A stretch of DNA of 64,000 bases, taken from positions 248,001 to 312,000 of the forward strand of contig JARKIP010000003.1 of NCBI GenBank assembly GCA_029990175.1. Reading direction: 5' to 3'. Numbering within the stretch: position 1 is the first letter of the stretch; every line of letters starts with the position of its first letter. This document shows positions 11,241 through 23,374 of the stretch, in pieces. The position numbers and the translations under genes are program-made. Under the pieces are notes generated by a model. The model saw nothing but the letters and a program-made list of their open reading frames with translations, had not been told where the DNA came from and did not search any database. Source of the DNA: Petunia secreta (lineage: Eukaryota > Streptophyta > Magnoliopsida > Solanales > Solanaceae).

Positions 11241-12300
11241 CAAACAACAATAGGTCACTGGATCTACATGTGAAGTTTGATGAGATAAAAGAGGCAAAAA
11301 GACCTCTCAAGTCTCAATTGAAGAAAATACGAAAAGATCAAGTCAAACTTTAATTATTTTAAGTGAGGACCAAACTGTAGTATTTAAAAATTTGTGGATA
11401 AAATAAAAATTCTTCAGATTTATAAAAACACACCACTTCTCAAAATTTCAATTTCTCTCCTCCCCATTTACTTTTACACTCTCCTATATTTCAAATCATT
11501 TCAAACTTTATTTCTCTCTCTTATCTTTTTTCTTCTTCCTTCTTTCTTCTAGATTTCTTTTCAAATTTCATTTCATCACCACCCATGTTATTTTTCTTTC
11601 TTCTTCTTCTTCTTCTTCTTCTTCTTCTTCTTCTTCATCATTTTTCTTCTTCGGTTCATTTTGAATGTTTTCTTCGTTCTCCTTTTTTTTCTTCTTCGTA
11701 TCCATTTTATTCTTTTTTTTAATTCTTGTCGTTTTACACATCCTTCCAGATGTATAAACATATTTTCCGTATGTTGAAATATTTTCAGAGATATATATAC
11801 ATTTGAAAAATATATGTACACATCTAGAAAATTTGTACAAGAATCCGGGAAATATATGTGTACACATCTCGATATATATATATTTACACATATGAAGGGA
11901 TGTGTACACATTTATCCCGGATGTGTACATATCTCACAGATGGTGAAACATCATAACATTATAATGGTGCGGTCGGTGGGGTGTGGTGGAGGGCGGTAAA
12001 AGGTGGTGGGGGTGGTGGAAGGTGGTAGAAAGTGGTAGAAGGTGGTAGAAGTTGGTGGTGGGTGGTGGAGTGGTGGTGGAGGTTGGTAGAAGATGCCGGT
12101 GAGTGTTGGATGGTGGTGGAGAGTAGTGGATGGGCGGGGGCCGATAGGGGTGGGGGCTAATGAGGGTGGGGGCTGGGGGAGGGGAGATGAGAGAGTGGAG
12201 GCTTTGTATAAATAAAAAACTTTGGGGGTTTTTAAAATATTAGTAATTAGTACTGATCTTAAAAAAGTGTCTCGCTCACCTATTTTTCCTGTCTAAAATG
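11241..12300. repeat. Low-complexity insert: TTC repeat, GTACACAT repeats and GGTGGT-rich tract
   Basis: In copy 2 the two flanks of this block are nearly adjacent, so it is an insertion in the intron. It holds (TTC)n at 11,597-11,636, several GTGTACACATCT-like repeats at 11,800-11,930, and a purine-rich GGTGGT tract at about 11,970-12,180 with many G runs (possible quadruplexes on +). Acidic and lysine-rich frames on the - strand (11,568-11,930) are translations of the TTC repeat. The transposon type is unknown. Confidence 0.6.
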
Positions 12301-12553
12301 GTAAGTTGAAAATTATAATACATATTAACCTTTTAAAACTAATAATATGTCTTTACTTGGCACCATCAATATATATAGCTTAATAACAGAGAATGGTGGA
12401 TGCATAGTCAAGGCATGGGTTCCATTGAACCCAAAAATGTTGTTTTAGACTATCCTTGAATATTTGACCAAGCATAATATTTTCAAACCAGATTTTCAAA
12501 GAATGTAGAACCTTAAGCGCTTAAAAATTAAATTGTGTATTCGCTTGTTACAG

Positions 12554-14030
12554 ATAATGAAGATGGAGAAAAAAATAGGGCTCACAAAGCAATTAGAAGA
12601 TTATTTGAATTGATTGGGGCCACTGTAGTGGCTGATTTTTTACCTTATTTAAGGTGGTTAGATATAGGAGGCCATGAGAAGGCCATGAAAAAGACAGCTA
12701 AAGAAATGGACTATCTTGCTGAAGTGTGGTTAGCAGAACACAAAAGAAAGAGGAAATTAAGAGAAATTAAATATGGAGGTGAAGAAGATTTCATGGATGT
12801 TATGCTGTCTATTTGTGAAGATAAAGATTTTCTTGATTTTGATGCTGATACAACTACCAAAGCTACATATTTGATAAGTTTATTATCACCTCCTTAAAAG
12901 ACATCTAAATTGTCTCTAATTATATATTATATTTCTTTACTTTAAAAATTACATCAAGATGATGAGATTGCTTGTGGTAAATATTTGATTAGTAAAGGTA
13001 AAGTATTTTAAGCCAACGTGGCGTCCTAATTGATGTAGCTTGCATAAGTGTTGTTTTCTGGTGAGATTTATATGTTTTTCCGGCTATATTGAGAAATCAT
13101 TCATAAGTTGATTGATTATATAGTGACAAAAATTAGTTTAATATTGTTATACAATGACTGATGTGAAAAAAAGGTATAAGTTTGATAATTATTTGAGAAA
13201 TTAACTACGTGGATAACGAGTAAAATTAAATCATTTCATAAGAGTTAAGACTATGGTGCAATTGTAGTATACATAGCTTGGACTTTTTTTTTCATTCGGT
13301 GTATTCTATAAGCTAATAACATTTTTATATATTTATCTCTGGTTTGTGCTCATATTTTGTGTTTTGTGGAGTTGATTACTGAAATTTGTTAATTTGGCTT
13401 TGGTAGACTCTGCTGTTTGCAGCCACCGACACCACAATCGTAACTCTAACATGGACATTCTCTTTAATCCTCAATGACTACCAAGTACTGAAAAAGGCCT
13501 AAGATGAGCTAGACACATATTTTGAAAAGAACAGATACATTCAAGAGTCCGATATTAAGAACTTGGTTTATCTTCAAGCTATTGTTAAGGAATCATTCCG
13601 GCTACATCCACCTGGACCACTCATGATACCCCACAAGTCAATGGAATATTTTGTTATTAGTGGCTATGATATATCAAAAGGCACTCGCTTAACAGTGAAC
13701 TTTTGGAAGATTCATCATGATCCAAATATATGGCCAAATCCACACTAGTTTAAGCCAGAGAGGTTCCTGATGACAGACAAGAAAGTTGATGTAAGTGGCA
13801 ATCACTTCGAGTTGCTAGCGTTTGGTAGTGGAAGAAGAATGTGTCCTGGAACTTTAATGGGGCTTCAGCTTGTGACCTATGTATTAGTTGTGATGCTACA
13901 TGGTTTTGACTTTAAGAGGCCTTCAGATGAACCAATTGATATGAGTGAGAGCTTTGGATTGACAGTTCTCAAATCTTCTCCACTAGAAGTTCTTCTGACT
14001 CCGCGCTTGGCTTCTACTCTATACGAATGA
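12554..14030 (+). pseudogene. CYP82-type cytochrome P450, exons 1b and 2 (copy 1)
   Basis: Exon 1b (12,554-12,873) encodes NEDGEKNRAHKAIRRLFELI, VVADFLPYLRWLDIGGHEKAM and EEDFMDVMLS, ending DADTTTKATYL. The donor after it reads ATAAG where copies 2 and 3 have GTAAG. Exon 2 (13,407-14,030) gives AATDTT (I helix), ESFRLHPPGP (K helix ExxR), FKPERF, FGSGRRMCPG (haem-thiolate loop with its cysteine) and ends PRLASTLYE. Two stops break it: TAA at 13,500-13,502 and TAG at 13,746-13,748. The catalytic motifs survive despite the lesions, so inactivation is fairly recent. Exon 1a is at 120-536 or was lost with another copy. Confidence 0.93.
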
Positions 14031-15930
14031 AATGCTAAAAAATATAAGTTTTTAAGTTGTATGCATTGACAATGTATTAAGTGTTACTCATTAGTGTAAT
14101 TTAATATGTTGTAACACGTTACTTATTTTTGGTTATGTCATGCAGTATTGATGTAACATGGGAATTCAATTCATCTATTATGTAAAACATCATATTCGAA
14201 GCACACAATTACAAATTAGAACAATGCAACTAGATGTACTATAAAAGATTAGAGACTTATGTAGACATGTGAAAGTATCTGCTCCTATATGTGTTGATAA
14301 GAAGTTTGTATCCTGGAGTTCTTGTTCTTATCTAAAACTGTCAGTCAAAATAAAGTTGAAATGAAGTGAATTTCAAGTGATTTTTATTTGTTTTATTATT
14401 AGATTATTTTTCTGATCTGAGGTTGGTGAATTTTAACTTCCCCAACATTTCTATGCTTCGAACTTTATAGCTACGATTCAACAAAAGCTTGAAAGGAAGT
14501 AATCAAATACGAGTTACTTATTGAACTGGACCGGCTCTTGATTCTGAATAAAGGAGTAAACATTGAAGTGATGTTAGTTCATTTAAAGAAGTAAATGGGG
14601 AGTAATTTTCATTTAAAGAAGAATGGAAGTGAGCAACCAGGGGAAGGTGGCAGTGGAGCGAGGCCATCCATTGAACGACAGTCGTTTGTCTATTTATCAA
14701 CATTTGATGAGTTTCTAAGAAAGAGTGGAAGTAATTTTGGGTCAATAAACATGAATAAGATGTAAAAGAACATACGGAGTGCAGAGAAGAGTTGGAGCAT
14801 GGGAAGTTAAGGGTTAGTGGACAGGAATTGGGTCTTTGATGAATCCTTTTTTTCTTTGGTTTTAATGTTTTTATTATTATTTTTAAAAATGAGGTGAGGG
14901 TTTTTCTTCTAGGTGGACATCCATGTTAGCAAAAGAATAATTTTTTAATATCTTGAAGTATAGCCGGCACACCATTTATTTTTAGCAAAAAATTTTACCG
15001 AGTGCCCTCTATAAGGAGTGATTTTGCAAGTTTGTCCCTATTTAATAGTATTTTAGCAAAATATCCTTATGTTGGCACGAAGACAAGACTTCGAGAGACA
15101 AATTTGCAAATATTGACTTTTAGGCAAAAGGTCAAGGGCAAGTGTTTTCTTGCCAATACTTCAAGTTATATGAGGAGAATACATGAGAAGATTGGAAGGG
15201 GCAAGTGTTGTATTTTGCCAACACTTCAAGAGACAAGTGTTGGAAAATAGAGAGGGATCAAAGCCAAGTTTTGGCCCCTTGCCAAGAGATTGACGGAGGT
15301 ATTTGCGTCCAGAATTTTTTCATTAAACTTAACAGAAGCATTTTTTCAAAACCCTATTAAGCGCGGGCAAAAAAGCAAATAATTGGTTATGGTGTCATAT
15401 TTCTGGAAAAGGCCTATTTTTAGGGCATAAACTAAGCCATTTGAGACCGCTTCCAAACATAAGGTATAATTGGCCAATTTTCAATAGTTGATAGGGAACT
15501 TTGATTCTTTTCTGCAAATTTTAACTTCAGACCAAAAGGGTCGAAATTAGCTTAACTTCGTTTGAACTTTAACCCCATAAGGTAGGCAGCCTCTGCAAAG
15601 GTGCGCCATAAGTGACTAAAACTATAGGAGGTGCACGAAAGTGGCTATTTATGAATACTTGCAACTTCGGACACATATGTTTGAGGATTTATAAGTGAAC
15701 TTTTTTAGGTACTATCTTTTCATGCTTATAAATCAGATTTTATCTCATAATTATGAAAAGAAAAATTATAGGCAGCCAAATAAATTTTATTTTTTATTTG
15801 ATTTGCAAAAATTTTACCAAGAAAATCACTATAAAATATAACAAGAATAATAAAGAAAAGATATGGGGAAGAGAAGGAAGAAATTACTTCATTCAAGCTC
15901 TTTCAAGTATGTCTTATGTTGGTCACAAAC
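14031..15930. other. Downstream flank of P450 copy 1, no gene recognised
   Basis: To about 14,250 it matches the flank of copy 2 at 34,340-34,440 (GTCATGCAGT, GGGATTCAATTCA-like), so the gene duplication included some 3' flank. From 14,260 to 15,930 I see no domain; the frames at 14,518, 15,002 and 15,753 have no recognisable motif. Around 15,120-15,290 GGGCAAGTGTT and CCAACACTTCAAG recur as short repeats. Confidence 0.5.
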
Positions 15931-16515
15931 ACACCCAAATATACATAGTTGATAAGTAATAAAGTAGCGAGTTGAGTATCGTTCCTACGAGGACTATTGT
16001 TAACTACTACATTCTAGGAAACAATTTCCTATAAACAATTCAAGGATCTTTTCCAATAAAGGTTTTGATCTTCCACTACTTAAATAAAATAATAATTAAA
16101 AACAAGTGAATGAAATCAAGTTCGAGATCAGATTGTGAAATATTATCAACAAGAGCTCCAAAGGTAGAGCGACAAACAATCTAGTTGAGTTTTTTCAGTT
16201 GATTCTACTTCTTGATTTCCTAGATTGCTACCCAATAGATTTAATATATTCATGAAAATATATCGATTCTTCACGACTCTATGGAAGTTACCCTAACACC
16301 TATATTTTTATGGAATTAGATCCAACAAGCATGCATTAACGAACTTTGTATTTAGCTAAGTAAAGCGAATAGGTAAGTGCCTATCTGTATCTGCAAACCA
16401 ATTTTCTAATGTCCAGGTTCACAATCAAGCCTTATGCCTTCTTATGTGTGTTGATAAATTTCCTCTGTCGAGTTCAACTATAAACCGCAGATAGTGTTCA
16501 ATTATAGGGCCCTAA
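15931..16515. mobile_element. Unclassified repeat element, fragment
   Basis: Begins near AAGTAATAAAGTAGCGAG, then GAGTATCGTTCCTACGAGGA. It matches 61,085-61,570 segment by segment: the GGATCTTTTCCAATA block, the TTGAGTTTTTTCAGTTGATTC block, the TTCTTCACG block and the final GGGCCCTAA. It is cut at 16,515 by the E2 LTR. No coding region; a large non-autonomous retrotransposon derivative is possible. Confidence 0.6.
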
Positions 16516-18690
16516 TAAAAAGACCTTAGGTAGTCGTTTCAGAAGTTAGGACTCTGATTGGTATATAGATAATTTTTATATATTCGTAAAGTCCATTAGG
16601 ACATGTCTGTAAAATTTAAACTAAATTGGACCTCGTTTGATAGGTATCGGAAAAAAGGTTTCAGTTTCCGTTGTCGATAAATTATAAAAATGAGTTTTCG
16701 AGCTCAATTTTGGCGAATGAGCTCCAATTCGAAATTCGAAAGTGCCGTTAGGTTTGTATGATCATTTGTGACGTGTGTAAATTTTTGAAGTGAATTTCGA
16801 GGTTGTTCGGTTGATTTCGGCTAAAATTCTGAAAATTAATAATTTGATCTTTTTTCGTTTAATTCGCATATTGAGTTTCGGGAATCCGAATTAAGATCCG
16901 CCTTAGCGAATATATTACATATATTTTGGATAAGTTGCTTGAAAATTTTGAGATTATTTCGAATTTCGTAGGATTCTATTTTAATTTTAGTCGTCGTAGA
17001 AAAAAAATAAATAATAAAAGAAAAGAACAAAAAAGCGAAAAGAAAGAAAATAGAATGGAGGCGGTGGACTTAGCTTAAGAACTAAGAACAGAAACAGAAA
17101 CATTGAAAATTAACGAGAGACGGAGAGCAAATGTAGAAAGAAAACAAGAAAGAAAAGTGAGAAAGGAAAGAAAACGGAGCAGAAAAAAATAGAATTTTCA
17201 ACCTGAAACATCTAGGTAATGATGTTAATTCATTATTTGAGTTTCTCATGTGTGTTTGAATATATTTTAACGGTAAAAATAGGGATATTAAACATCGTCC
17301 TAATGGCTTAAATTGATAGTTTAAAGGGTCAATTGGACCCCGATGATGAAATTGATTATATATTCGTACTCATTGAATTATGGGTTACCCATAAATATAA
17401 TTTATTAAGACTTTGGTTATGTGACTTTGAACCCTGTACATAGGCCTAACCTGCGTATTGCCTATGCGAATAGGGTGTCAAATTCCTAACCGGATTGCCC
17501 TAAGACGTAAGGAATGAAACCTTTAGCCTTATTTGATATATTTTTCTGCTTATTGAATAAAGAAGTATCGTTTGGAAGTGAATCCAAAGGATAAAGCGGT
17601 TTTTGAGTAGCACTTTGAAATAAGGTAAGTGTTTGTATCCATTTTTTTGGAGGCCCTTGGCCTTGTGGATAATCTACCACGTGTTTCTTACGTGTGTAGC
17701 TGCCGATAGGCATACTGATTACGCCTTAGCTTTGGATTTACATTGTATATTATATGTTATTGTTGGTATTGCATTGAGGATCTGAGCATTGTACTATGGC
17801 TGGGAGTTTCCATATACTTCTCGGCAGTCGATGAGAGTCCTGCGCTGGTAAAAGGTTATTATTGCATCATATTGCATTCATATACATTATATTTTCTGAT
17901 TATGGTCTGCTATGTCATATACTGAGTGCAGGAGTATTCCGCCTCATCTTTATATTATATCGGGTGCAGGAGTATTCCGCCCCATGAGAGTGCAGGAGTA
18001 TTTCGCCTATGGTTTATATCATATCGGGTGCAGGAGTATTCCGCCCCAGGAGAGTGCAGGAGTAATCCGCCTTTGATTTATATCATACCGAGTGCAAGTG
18101 TATTCCGCCCCAGGAGAGTGCAGGAGTATTCCGCCTCTGGTTTATATCATATCGGGTGCAAGGGTTTTCTACACCAGGAGAGTGCAGGAGTATTCCGCCT
18201 TTGATTTATATCATATCGGGTGCATGAGTATTCTGCCCCAGGAGAGTGCAGGAGTATTCCGCCTCTGGTTTATATTATATCGGGTGCAGGAGTATTCCAC
18301 CTCAAGAGAGTGCAGAAGTATTCCACCTCTGATTTATATTATACTGGGTGCAGGAGTATTCCGCCTCTAGTTTATATTATATCGGGTGCAGGAGTATTCC
18401 CCCCAGGAGTAGGAGTATTCCGCTCCTGTTGGTTACTATATTGTATTCCCCTCAAATGCAGGAGTATTCCGCTTCGGGACGGGATTACGGGCACATGTGA
18501 CCCCATTGCATCATCATACTACATTCATTACATTTCACTGTACTGGTTGTTGTGTATTGTGTGATTATAGTGCGATGTTTTGTGTATGTGTCATTTATTT
18601 CTGACTATTGATATGTTTGGAAAACCTATATGTTCTTTCTATATTATATCGTTGGTTGTTTATGAGTTTATGGTTCCATACATATTTTCA
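16516..18690 (+). repeat. E2 5' LTR (subtype A), 3' end displaced
   Basis: Starts TAAAAAGACCTTAGGTAGTC, a mutated form of the family start TGAAACGACC. Collinear with the E3 LTR up to GAGTTTATGGTTCC (about 18,680), after which the sequence switches strand. Confidence 0.85.
17930..18480 (+). repeat. Minisatellite A in the E2 LTR
   Basis: The longest A array: about 17 half-units of GTGCAGGAGTATTCCGCC, arranged as a 64 bp unit with alternating spacers (CTCTGGTTTATATCATATCG and CCAGGAGA). Just before it, at about 17,820-17,870, one copy of the B unit (GATGAGAGTCCTGCGCTGG) is present. Confidence 0.92.
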
Positions 18691-19240
18691 GTTACAACCT
18701 GGCTCGGATACCAACTGACATGACCCGAATTTCGACTAGGCCGTGCGGGCATCCGACATCCTCCCCTAGAACCGTCGGGCGGACCCTTACCAATTGAATT
18801 AGGAATATAAATACAAATTCAACTCCTAAATAAGAATAAGACTTAAAAAAGCACAGACATACTGATATCTCTAAGCTGTACAAAAGAAATTATAGCTGAC
18901 TATCCAACATACTAGGTTTAGGACTATCCAGACTATTCATCTACGAGTACAAAAGAATACATACGCCTCCTAAAGGGAGCAAATTACCACTGAAATAATA
19001 AATATAAAACTGGTTGCCATCCCGAACAAAAGCTGGCTCACCGTGACAGCTGAAGTCGTCTTTGCTCCTCAACAACGTGTCGAACTCAATCCTGGAGCGA
19101 ATCTGCCGAAACAAAATAAATAGACAAGAAACAAGCAACAGACGAGGGTGAGTCAAAAGGACTCAGCAAGGGGGGCAGACTAGCCACCTCAAAGAATAGG
19201 ATAGCTAGCCAAGGAAAAGAAAAGCTAACGCATGAAACTC
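18691..19240 (-). repeat. Inverted block: PBS plus 3' end of the E2 LTR
   Basis: Reads CTCGGATACCAAC (complement of a TGGTATCCGAG primer site) and then TGACATGACCC at 18,716, the outer end of an LTR in reverse, continuing about 520 bp to near 19,225. The forward LTR lacks exactly this end, so a local inversion of LTR end plus PBS is the simplest reading, with loss of about 50-80 bp of LTR and about 0.4 kb of leader. Confidence 0.75.
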
Positions 19241-20460
19241 CTAATTCCAGGGCAGCTCATCAAGTTGCCGCAGACGCAGATGTTTGGTTTCAGGGAGCTC
19301 CTTTTCCAGTTCTTGATATTGGCCCAGTAAATTATATTCCAGAGGCAGCATGTGTTATCCCTCCAGTCGTTCTTGCTGGTTAACTAGCCTAGGTAACAGT
19401 TTAGTTCGAGTGCTTGAAGTGGCTGCATTATTTACTCGGTTGAACCTTCCGATATTCTTAGACCATGCATCAAATAATCCATGTGTATTTTCTTTTAAAT
19501 AAAAAGATGATGTCAGTGTATCCTTTAGGCTTTTGGTTATCTCGAGCAGTATGGTGTTGATTATAGTGCTTTTCAGTTTCAGGGTCTAGTCTTGGATTGG
19601 TGGACCACTCTTTTATCAGTTAGGCAGGGCTTGCCTAAGCTGACTTGGTACGATTTTTCTCGTAGATTCATGGAAAAGTTCCTTTCGTGTAGCGAGCAAG
19701 ATGAAAAGTGTTTCCAGTTTGAGTGGATTGGAAAGAGTAGCCAGTTGGTTTGAGAATATAAGATTGAATTCTCTAGAACGGCTGGATATGCGCTAGAAGT
19801 AGTCTATGAGCCTTCTGAAATGGTTTGAAGATTTATTGATGCCTTTTCTCCTTTGTAGAGGTCCCAGATGACTCGAGAGATTGAGGTCGGGACTTTATTT
19901 GATGTTGTTGATATTTCTCGGAGGTATGAGGCATAACATAAGTTAAAGCAAGAAGAACCTGAGCGCGAGACAGAGAAATTCTGTGGTGCTGATGGGCAGC
20001 TATGGTACCTCTTCTGGCGAAATAAGGGTTCTGATTATCATGGGAGGTCACTCGCCATGCTATCTCAGGTTGTGGTGCGTAATTCTCAGAGTGCCTGTAG
20101 TCTGTCAAGATCAGACTTAGTCTTCTCTTTATATCTATCAATAAACTGTCCAGCTTTTATTTTCACCGAAAAGGTATTTATCATTATCGTGAGGCTTATC
20201 ATCTTAGAGAGAACTGTCCCTTGTTTTGATAGGAAGGGAGTCGTCCTTCTTCTCGCCATCAAACACCTGCTCAGTCGTAGGGTATTTTATTTAGGGCTCA
20301 GTTATCCAGAGATATGCCACTATCTGGCAGGGGCCGAAAGTGTGGTGGTTGTGGTTTTTCTGGAGGTAATTATCAGGGTAGCGGCTCAGCTTAGTCGCAG
20401 AGGCAGTTCATAGAACAGCTAGTCTGGCAGGATGCTGAGGTATCCGATGTAGTAGACCCA
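19241..20460 (+). pseudogene. Gag-like remnant of E2
   Basis: Shares the gag words of E3 and E4 (TTTCAGGGAGCTCCTTTTCC, CCAGAGGCAGCATGTGTTAT). Further on, conceptual translation shows DWWTTLLSV-like and RFMEKF-like stretches, and near 20,160 FHRKGIYHYREAYHLRENCP, which looks like a CCHC zinc knuckle whose first cysteines became tyrosine. Many stops and frameshifts. Gag would form the virus-like particle; this copy is dead. Confidence 0.6.
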
Positions 20461-21881
20461 GGTATTTCTTTTTCCCTTATATGTGAGTAAGATTTGACTC
20501 TTCTGATCGATCTGGAATTCGTTTATCTTATCATATTTCCATGATTTCCTTGGATGTCGTCTAAGAATCGGTTGTGGTAGAAGGGTGAGCTTCTGGTATG
20601 ATTTATTCCTGGCATTTGTGAGACCCTACTAGTTTATCTGGTCTAAATATGAGGGATTTAGAGTAAGCCAGTATTGGCTGCATGGCATCTTGTTGTGCCA
20701 CCTTCTATTATTATGTCAAGATAGTTTACCTCTCTCCTCGGAATTCGGTGTTGGTAGGATGATGGGATCCTAATTCGTCATTATCAGAAAGTGTTATCGT
20801 TTCTTCCGGTGCAAAGTGATTAGTAAGTAATATTTGATCTATGTGTCTTCCTTTGGTTCAAGATATTTGTAGAGTCATGATTTTCTATGAGCTTGTCTCA
20901 ATTATAAAAAGGTTTTCTGGTAATTGTCGGAGTTTCTTTCTTATAGGAAGGTTAAATTGGCATGAGTGTTGTTCGATAAAGCTCATTTAATATCTATTTC
21001 TCCAATTGCGATTCTTTCCCTAGCCGGACTCGGAAGTAGTCTGCTCTGGTAGCTAAACAAATAAGAAGATGAGCTTCTTGAATCTCTAATTATTTCTATC
21101 CCAGTCCATTACCATCTCTTATTCGTCTGGCACTAGTGAGCTTGGGCGATTAATAGCCATTTGTGATGTTCCATGTATTGAGTCAGAGTGCGTGTCAGGG
21201 TAGCCGGTTAAGCACATTGTTGTGTTTCAAGGCTTCTAAGGGTAATGAGAAGCGTAACTTATCAGGAGGTGGTGCTTAAGGACAAAGGTATAGAGTTGTG
21301 AACTCGAGAGTTGCAGCTGTTTGGCAACTCAAGAGGGTAATGTGGTAGCCCAGGTTTGAGCCGCATTCAGTTTTAGCTAAGTTTTCTTTAGTCCAACAGA
21401 CCGTGGGAGGATGCTATTCCTATTCAAAGTAGATGTATAAGTTTATTCTTTAAGTGGAGGAATCTTCCCCCAATACCGAATGCTAATAGTAAATCTCTAA
21501 GGCATTGTTGAAGCGTAAGCTAATTCTTAGTTTATCCACTTGTTCTATATCAAAAGGTATATCGAAGAGGTAATTGTCAGCAGAATCATGCTAATCCATC
21601 CAGAGTTCTGTGTATCTTTGTTTCGAAAATGTAGAACTCTCCTCTCATGATCGAGGAAGGTCCTGCCTAGTAAGAATAAACAGGGCAACGATGTGATGAT
21701 ATCATCCAAATAGTTTTTATTCCAACAGTTCGGTGTGCGTATTATAATTCTGATTCTGGAATCATGAGATAATATTCGTGGAGTAGTTTAAGAAGGTCGT
21801 GCAAGTTCTCTTGTTATCTGTGTGAACTTCGTTTAGACTCAAGCTCGTTCGAGGACGAATGAGAGTCTAAGTGGCGGAGAA
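20461..21881 (+). pseudogene. Degraded internal region and polypurine tract of E2
   Basis: No intact frame. The start may be a protease remnant, but no RT, RNase H or integrase motifs appear before the polypurine tract at 21,869-21,881. The same DNA is present in E4 (from 26,471) and E5 (from 45,882) in reverse, so the short internal region is the family's normal structure and not a deletion in this copy. Confidence 0.65.
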
Positions 21882-22378
21882 TGAAACGACCTTAGGTAGT
21901 CGTTTCGGAAGTTAGGACTCTGATTGGTATGCCGATAATTTTAAAATATTTGTAAGGTCCATTAGGACATGTCTGTAAAATTTGAACTAAATTAGACCTC
22001 GTTTGATAGGTAGCGGAAGATGGTTTCAGTTTCCGTTGTCGGTAAATTATAAAAAGAGGTTTTCGAGCTCAATATTGGCTAACGAGCTCTGATTCGAAAT
22101 TTGAAAGTGCCGTTAGGTTCGTATGATTATTTGTGACGTGTGTGAATTTTTGAAGTGAATTTCGAGGTTGTTTGGTTGATTTCAGCTAAAATTCCTAAAA
22201 TTAATAATTTGATCTTTTTTTGTTTAATTCGCATATTGAGTTTCGGAAATCCGATTTGAGATCTGCCTTAGCGAATATGTTACATATATTTTGTATAACT
22301 TGCTTGAGAAATTTGGAATTATTTCGAATTTTGTAGGGTTCCATTTTAATTTTAATTGTTGTAGCAAAAAGGAAAAGA
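21882..22378 (+). repeat. E2 3' LTR, first 497 bp
   Basis: TGAAACGACCTTAGGTAGTC directly follows the polypurine tract. It is collinear with the 5' LTR until about 22,378, where copia sequence on the opposite strand begins. Confidence 0.88.
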
Positions 22379-23374
22379 ATCACTATGCCATGTTCATCCA
22401 GCTTGTTTCTGAAAACCCATTTTGTACCAATGATGGACCTGTCTGTTGGTCGAGGGACCAGGTGCCATACTTTGCTGCGTTCAAACTGTTGAAGTTCCTC
22501 CTGCTTAGCAATCACCCAATCTGGATCTTCAAGTGCTTCTCGTACATTCTTAGGTTCTATTAGTGACAGAAATGCAAAGAATGTACAGAAGTTCTTCAAT
22601 GCTCTTCTAGTAATAGTTCTAGTATTCAAATCAAAGATGAGGTTCTCCAGTGGATGAGAACTTTGATGTTTCCAAGGTTTGGGCTGAATCTGCTGAGTAG
22701 AGCTTCTAGAGTGAGCAGGTTCATCTGGATCGTCTTAATCTTAATCTGCAGTTTCCCCAGTCTGATTGCCTTCTTGTTCCCCCTGAGTTTGATCTTTATC
22801 ATCACCATGATCATCTCTATTTTCTTCCATGTTCTCAGGGTCTCCAGCAGGTTCATCTCTAGCAAGACAAATCTCCTGATCATCAACTTCTTGCCTATTT
22901 GCAACAACTTCAGATTCATCAAATACCACATGCACACTTTCTTCCACAGTCAAGGTCCTCTTGTTAAACACTTTATACGCCTTACTCTGTGAAGAATAAA
23001 CCAAGAACATGGCCTCATTACTTCTAGAATCAAACTTTCCCAGAGATTCTTTCCCATTATTATGCACGAAACACTTGCACCCAAAAGCTCTAAGATGTGC
23101 AATACTTGGTTTCCTGCCTCTAATCAGCTTATAGAGAGTTTTCTCTAACAAAGGACAGATAGAACATCTATTCAGCAAGTAGCAAGCAGTGTTAACTGCT
23201 TCAGCCCAAAATTTTTTAGCCAAACCGCTTGATAGCAATATGGTTCTAGCCATATCCTCTAATGACCTGTTCTTTCTTTCAACTACATCGTTCTGCTGAG
23301 GAGTCCTTGGTGCAGAGAAGTTGTGATCCTCACCATGTTTGTTGCAGTACTCAGTAAATTTAGTATTCTCAAAC
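22379..23374 (-). pseudogene. Copia pol fragment (integrase end to start of RT), SIRE/Maximus-like
   Basis: On the - strand: VVERKNRSLEDMARTILLSS, KKFWAEAVNTACYLLNRC, HLRAFGCKCFVHNN and LGKFDSRSNEAMFLVYSS (integrase), a variable acidic linker (EENRDDHGDDKDQTQGEQEG), then EPKNVREALEDPDW and GTKWVFRNKLDEHG (start of reverse transcriptase). Nearly continuous over 1 kb with one clear stop near 22,737, so it is fairly young. It has no LTR, PBS or RNase H and lies between two gypsy LTRs. The lineage is judged from the integrase wording. Confidence 0.88.

Larger units (their letters stand above)
16516..22378 (+). mobile_element. Non-autonomous gypsy element E2, internally inverted, 3' LTR truncated
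   Basis: Parts in order: 5' LTR (16,516-18,690, missing its last 0.5 kb), an inverted block holding that missing LTR end plus the PBS (18,691-19,240), gag-like sequence (19,241-20,460), a degraded remainder (20,461-21,868), polypurine tract AAGTGGCGGAGAA (21,869-21,881) and the first 497 bp of the 3' LTR. The two LTR starts are very similar, so they belong to one element. No reverse transcriptase, RNase H or integrase motif is visible in the 2.6 kb internal part. Confidence 0.8.

Noticed and set aside
11568..11930. Acidic or lysine-rich - strand frames
   Set aside because: Translation of the TTC repeat and neighbouring low-complexity DNA.
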